A stretch of DNA of 64,000 nt from Kryptolebias marmoratus (Eukaryota; Chordata; Actinopteri; Cyprinodontiformes; Rivulidae): NCBI RefSeq assembly GCF_001649575.2, contig NC_051439.1:12600754-12664753 (forward strand). The letters are read 5' to 3'. This document shows positions 61,211 to 64,000 of the stretch, one piece after another. Below the pieces are notes generated by a model. That model saw only the letters and a list, made by a program, of their open reading frames with translations. It did not search any database and was not told where the DNA came from. Position numbers and translations under genes: made by a program. How positions within the stretch are numbered: the first letter of the stretch is position 1; the number at the start of each line of letters is the position of its first letter.

Positions 61211-64000
61211 CCTTCCCTCTGCGTGGTAGTCACAGTACAGATTACCCTCAGCCGCTCTGCCGAACAGACGGGACGCAGCGGCCGCCCCGCAGCCTCGGCT
61301 TTCGCAACTCCTCCAGCCGCCAAATGGCCTCGGCGAGGCTCAGAAAGCAGCCGCAGCAGGCGAGGCGGCGCCGTCAGAAAGATCCCAAACCGTGGCCTCC
61401 AGCTGAGGAGCTCGGGGAATCTGTCGCCTCCGCTTGACACTCCGAGCTACCGCAGCCCCGTCAAATCCCCCAGCCAGTACTTCCAGATTTGTTACTAGCT
61501 CAGAAAATAGGAGCACGACAGCGTAGCCGCTCCGGGTTTTCAAACCGTAGAGCCAAACTTGTGGTTTTATATCAGACGTGTGCCGTAAAATCACAGAGGC
61601 GTTTTGTCACTGAAGCATAATCCTCACTTCACCGAGAAGTTCAATCATTCAAGTTAATAATCTCACTTGGTGTATATAACGTTCTGTTTTGTTCTCTGCA
61701 TGTTTTACGTTTTCGGGTTGAGATGTTTTCGCCGCTCCGTTCGTGTCTGCGTCAGAAAAACCGAGTTGTTGTTTGTTTTGTTTTGTTTTTGGGAAGCTTT
61801 TAACCAAGTGTTTTGCAGTTCACTTTGTGTCCCGTGTTGTCGGAAATGAACTAATAAAGGCGAGTTTTGCAAAAAAAAAAAAAAAAAACAAGCACCTTCT
61901 TGTCCTGGCGAGTTCTGTTCATTTTCTGCTTTCGATTGTTGTCACCAAAACCATAATCCATCACATATTCTCACCTCACTCTTCAATCCTTTAATCACGC
62001 TTGTTAATCTGAACATACTGAGTCATCTAACACCAACGATCTGTCCTAATAATGCTTCGTGTCTCACTGATGCTTTCTGTTGCCCTTTTTGTTTTTTTTT
62101 GTTTTTAGAGGAAGGTTATGTGAAAATGTACCTGAAGGGTCGTCCCGTCACCATGTTCATGCCCAAAGACCAAGTGGACAGCTACTGCCTGGAGTCCAGA
62201 GGAGAGCTGCCCAGCAACAAGCTCAAGCTGGACTGGGTGTATCCTTTTACCTGCAGCCTGAAACAGCGGAAATGAAAAAGCGGCTGTACTGCGTGTGGAA
62301 AAAGCTCAAACTCGGGCCGCGAGGAAAGGAAGCAGTGTGACGATGCCGCGGCTCAACCGCAGCCCAGAGTCAGGAATAACCTGCTGCGTGCAAGCAGTCA
62401 GCAGCTCCTCTTTGTGCTTTGTGTTTTATTTTTAAAGCCGCTTCATTTTGTGGGAAAAGGCTGTAAGGCAAATCAGATATGTGCGCTGCTTATTTTGTAG
62501 CTGAATCTACTTTAACAAGGACCTAAAGTAGTTCCCCCTTTAACCTGTTTCTGAAGCCTGAGCTGTAAAAATTGTGAAAACTTCCTTTTCTTTGTTTTTT
62601 TTTTGACTCCTTGACCCCCCAACGATGCTCAGCTACGGATACCGAGGCCGAGACTGCCGCTCCAACCTTTACCTGCTTCCCACCGGGGAGACGGTGTACT
62701 TCATCGCCTCCGTGGTCGTCCTGTTCAACGTGGACGAGCGGCTGCAGAGACACTACACCGGACACACAGACGACATCAAATGGTGAGGCCCGCGAGCGGA
62801 AAGGGTCGTGGCTTGAAAATGTTCCACTTGCAACCATTAAAGCAAGGGAAGTGAGGATGAACTGAAGCCGTTCCACTCGGAGGTCAGGAGGAGGACACTT
62901 CACCTAAAACAGGAGGAATGTGCTTTAATTTGTCTCCTGCAGACAGAGTGCAGCCTTTCATGTTGCTCATCTTTATTAAAAAAGGATGTTTTCATGTCAA
63001 AAAAGCTTCCTACTTGTTCATGTTTGGGTTTTTTTTTTTAAAATATGTATATATATCTTCACCAGCCTGGCTGTCCATCCTGATAAAATTACCATAGCAA
63101 CCGGGCAGGTAGCGGGCACTTCATCCGATGGAAAAGTAAGTGCGAGCTGTTTAACGCTCTTGAACTTTGCAGCTACAAACGGTCCACCTGGCCTGACGTT
63201 TTTTTCCCTGACAGCAGCTGGCTCCCCACGTTCGTGTCTGGGACTCGGTCAGCCTCAACACCCTCCACGTTCTGGGCGCGGGCTTCTTCGACCGAGGACT
63301 CGTCTGCCTGGCTTTCTCCAAGTCGGTACGGGAACCACCGGCGGCTCGTTTTGGGAGAGCCCTTCGGCTCTTCTTCTCTTCTGGTCTCCTGACGCGCTCT
63401 GTCGCTCTCTTCTCCTGTTTTCTGTGATGTTAGAACGGAGGAAACACTCTCTGCGTCGTAGACGACTCCAACGACCACGTCCTTTCCGTCTGGGACTGGC
63501 AGAGAGAGGACAGGCTGGCTGAAGCGAAGGTCGGCGTGTTTTCAAAGCGCACGGTTTGAATCGCTGTTCCTCTGCTGAGGCTGAACTCTGCTGAGGCTGA
63601 ACTCTGCTTTGTGCGTTCCCCCCCGCCCAGTGCTCCAACGAGTCGGTGTTCGCCGCAGACTTTCACCCAACTGACAGCAACGTCATCGTGACTTGTGGCA
63701 AGTCCCATCTTTACTTCTGGACGCTGGAGAAAGGAGGCACGTTGGCGAAGAAGCAAGGACTGTTCGAGGTAAAAAAAAAAAAAAAAAAAAAAAAATTGGA
63801 TTTCTCACGTCTCATGAAGCGCTTGAGTTTGATTTGAAGGCGTACGGCCTGTAGCGATCTTTATGTTTTTGTTGTGTTCGTTGCAGAAACAAGAGAAGCC
63901 CAAGTTCGTGCTGTGTGTGAACTTCGCAGAGAATGGAGACACCATCACCGGGGACTCGAGCGGAAACATCCTGGTGTGGGGGAAAGGTAACTGGAAGCCG
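54572..64000 (+). CDS. eml1: Echinoderm microtubule-associated protein-like 1 (5' and 3' incomplete)
   Basis: EML1 binds microtubules; loss in mammals disturbs neural progenitor division and causes heterotopia. Exons seen: 54572-54754, 56193-56325, 58620-58748, 59156-59184, 62109-62238, 62633-62782, 63066-63135, 63215-63325, 63434-63529, 63631-63768 and 63887-63986, all in matching phase. In order they encode the trimerisation coiled coil ([20 protein letters not shown]), a basic Ser/Arg/Pro linker ([33 protein letters not shown]), the HELP motif region ([40 protein letters not shown]) and the first WD repeats ([51 protein letters not shown]). Word-for-word similarity favours EML1 over EML4. 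The intron 62239-62632 is U12-type. The first exon was not found, and the protein continues past the window. Confidence 0.95.
54884..54937 (+). other. eml1: Candidate 54-nt cassette exon of eml1
   Basis: The acceptor AAATGCAG and donor CAG|GTAGGC bound 54 nt that enter and leave in phase 1, matching the flanking exons (54754 and 56193). It would insert 18 residues ([18 protein letters not shown]) between GPTK and ARPM. From memory, human EML1 isoforms differ by an insert of about 19 residues in the N-terminal region, which supports this reading. Confidence 0.6.
57101..57121 (+). other. eml1: Candidate 21-nt micro-exon of eml1
   Basis: A pyrimidine-rich acceptor (CTCTGTCTCCTCTCAG) and strong donor (CAG|GTGAGAA) flank 21 nt. 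Phase is 2 in and 2 out, fitting the exons ending 56325 and starting 58620. It would insert LLYLPL plus a split codon. Without transcripts it could be a chance pairing. Confidence 0.35.
58821..59034. mobile_element. hAT-like MITE, copy 3, intact, 8-bp target-site duplication
   Basis: The termini are CAGGGGTCTCC...GGAGACCCCTG. The first 24 bp (58821-58844) and last 24 bp (59011-59034) are exact reverse complements, and pairing extends to about 50 bp with one mismatch. The flanks CTCTAGAC (58813-58820) and CTCTAGTC (59035-59042) match at 7 of 8. It is 214 bp long, has no coding capacity and lies in an eml1 intron. Confidence 0.93.
59185..61229 (+). other. eml1 intron upstream of the alternative last exon
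   Basis: No further exon with fitting phase was recognised. The stretch contains an A-run at about 59245-59261 and ends in a (CT)n tract. Confidence 0.5.
61180..61208 (+). repeat. (CT)n tract forming the polypyrimidine tract of the eml1 alternative last exon
   Basis: About 14 CT units are followed by CCCCCTTCCCTCTGCGTGGTAG. The tract ends about 20 bases before the acceptor at 61229. Confidence 0.85.
61230..61888 (+). other. eml1: Candidate alternative terminal exon of eml1 with its own poly(A) signal
   Basis: Acceptor GGTAG at 61229 is preceded by a (CT)n polypyrimidine tract. Joined to the phase-1 donor at 59184, the frame stays open for 89 codons to TAG at 61496-61498, giving a basic Ser/Arg/Pro-rich tail that includes [20 protein letters not shown] and ends [22 protein letters not shown] is at 61853-61858 and an 18-base A-tract at 61871-61888. 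The product would keep the coiled coil and basic linker but lack HELP and WD domains. The A-tract could instead mark a retro-inserted 3' end. Confidence 0.45.
62239..62632 (+). other. eml1: U12-type (minor spliceosome) GT-AG intron of eml1
   Basis: The donor reads GTATCCTTTT, the U12 consensus. A branch-site match TCCTTGAC lies at 62608-62615, with the presumed branch A at 62614, 18 bases from the AG at 62631-62632. Using this donor gives TGG GT|C TAC, restoring W-V-Y-G-Y as in other EML proteins. Confidence 0.9.

Overview
This is vertebrate nuclear DNA, almost certainly from a teleost fish. Genes are split by short GT-AG introns. The intergenic DNA is rich in (TG)n/(CA)n microsatellites and in repeat types typical of fish genomes, including hAT-like MITEs with 8-bp target duplications. 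Predicted proteins match vertebrate families exon by exon. Genus and species cannot be told from the window. There are four assembly gaps (17226-17260, 31871-32192, 43183-43887, 50600-50708) and three single unknown bases.

Layout. (1) 457-3266, plus strand: a protein-L-isoaspartate O-methyltransferase of the PCMT1 family (protein repair). (2) 4691-6667, plus: rpusd2, an RNA pseudouridine synthase. (3) 8803-16254, minus: disp2, a Dispatched-family RND membrane protein, seen as nine exons including a 30-nt micro-exon; its 5' end was not found. (4) 21694-27060, plus: pkdcc (VLK), a secretory-pathway kinase, complete in seven exons and head-to-head with disp2. (5) About 27.7-54.5 kb: a 26-kb interval without a recognisable gene, holding microsatellites, MITEs, foldbacks and three gaps. 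(6) 54572 to the window end, plus: eml1, a microtubule-associated EML/WD-repeat protein. Its first exon is not found and the gene runs off the right edge.

The five proteins do not form one pathway; what links them is synteny. In human, RPUSD2 and DISP2 lie close together on chromosome 15, PKDCC sits beside EML4 on chromosome 2, and EML1 is on chromosome 14. Here rpusd2-disp2-pkdcc-eml1 are contiguous, which suggests an ancestral block later split between paralogous chromosomes.

Most interesting signals: an in-frame alternative last exon in an eml1 intron, with polypyrimidine tract, AATAAA and a genomic A-tract, that would give an EML1 form lacking the HELP/WD half; a strongly supported U12-type intron in eml1; cassette and micro-exon candidates in eml1; a 30-nt disp2 micro-exon; two GC-AG introns; and a perfect 37-bp inverted repeat in the gene-free interval. 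No wholly new multi-gene system was found.
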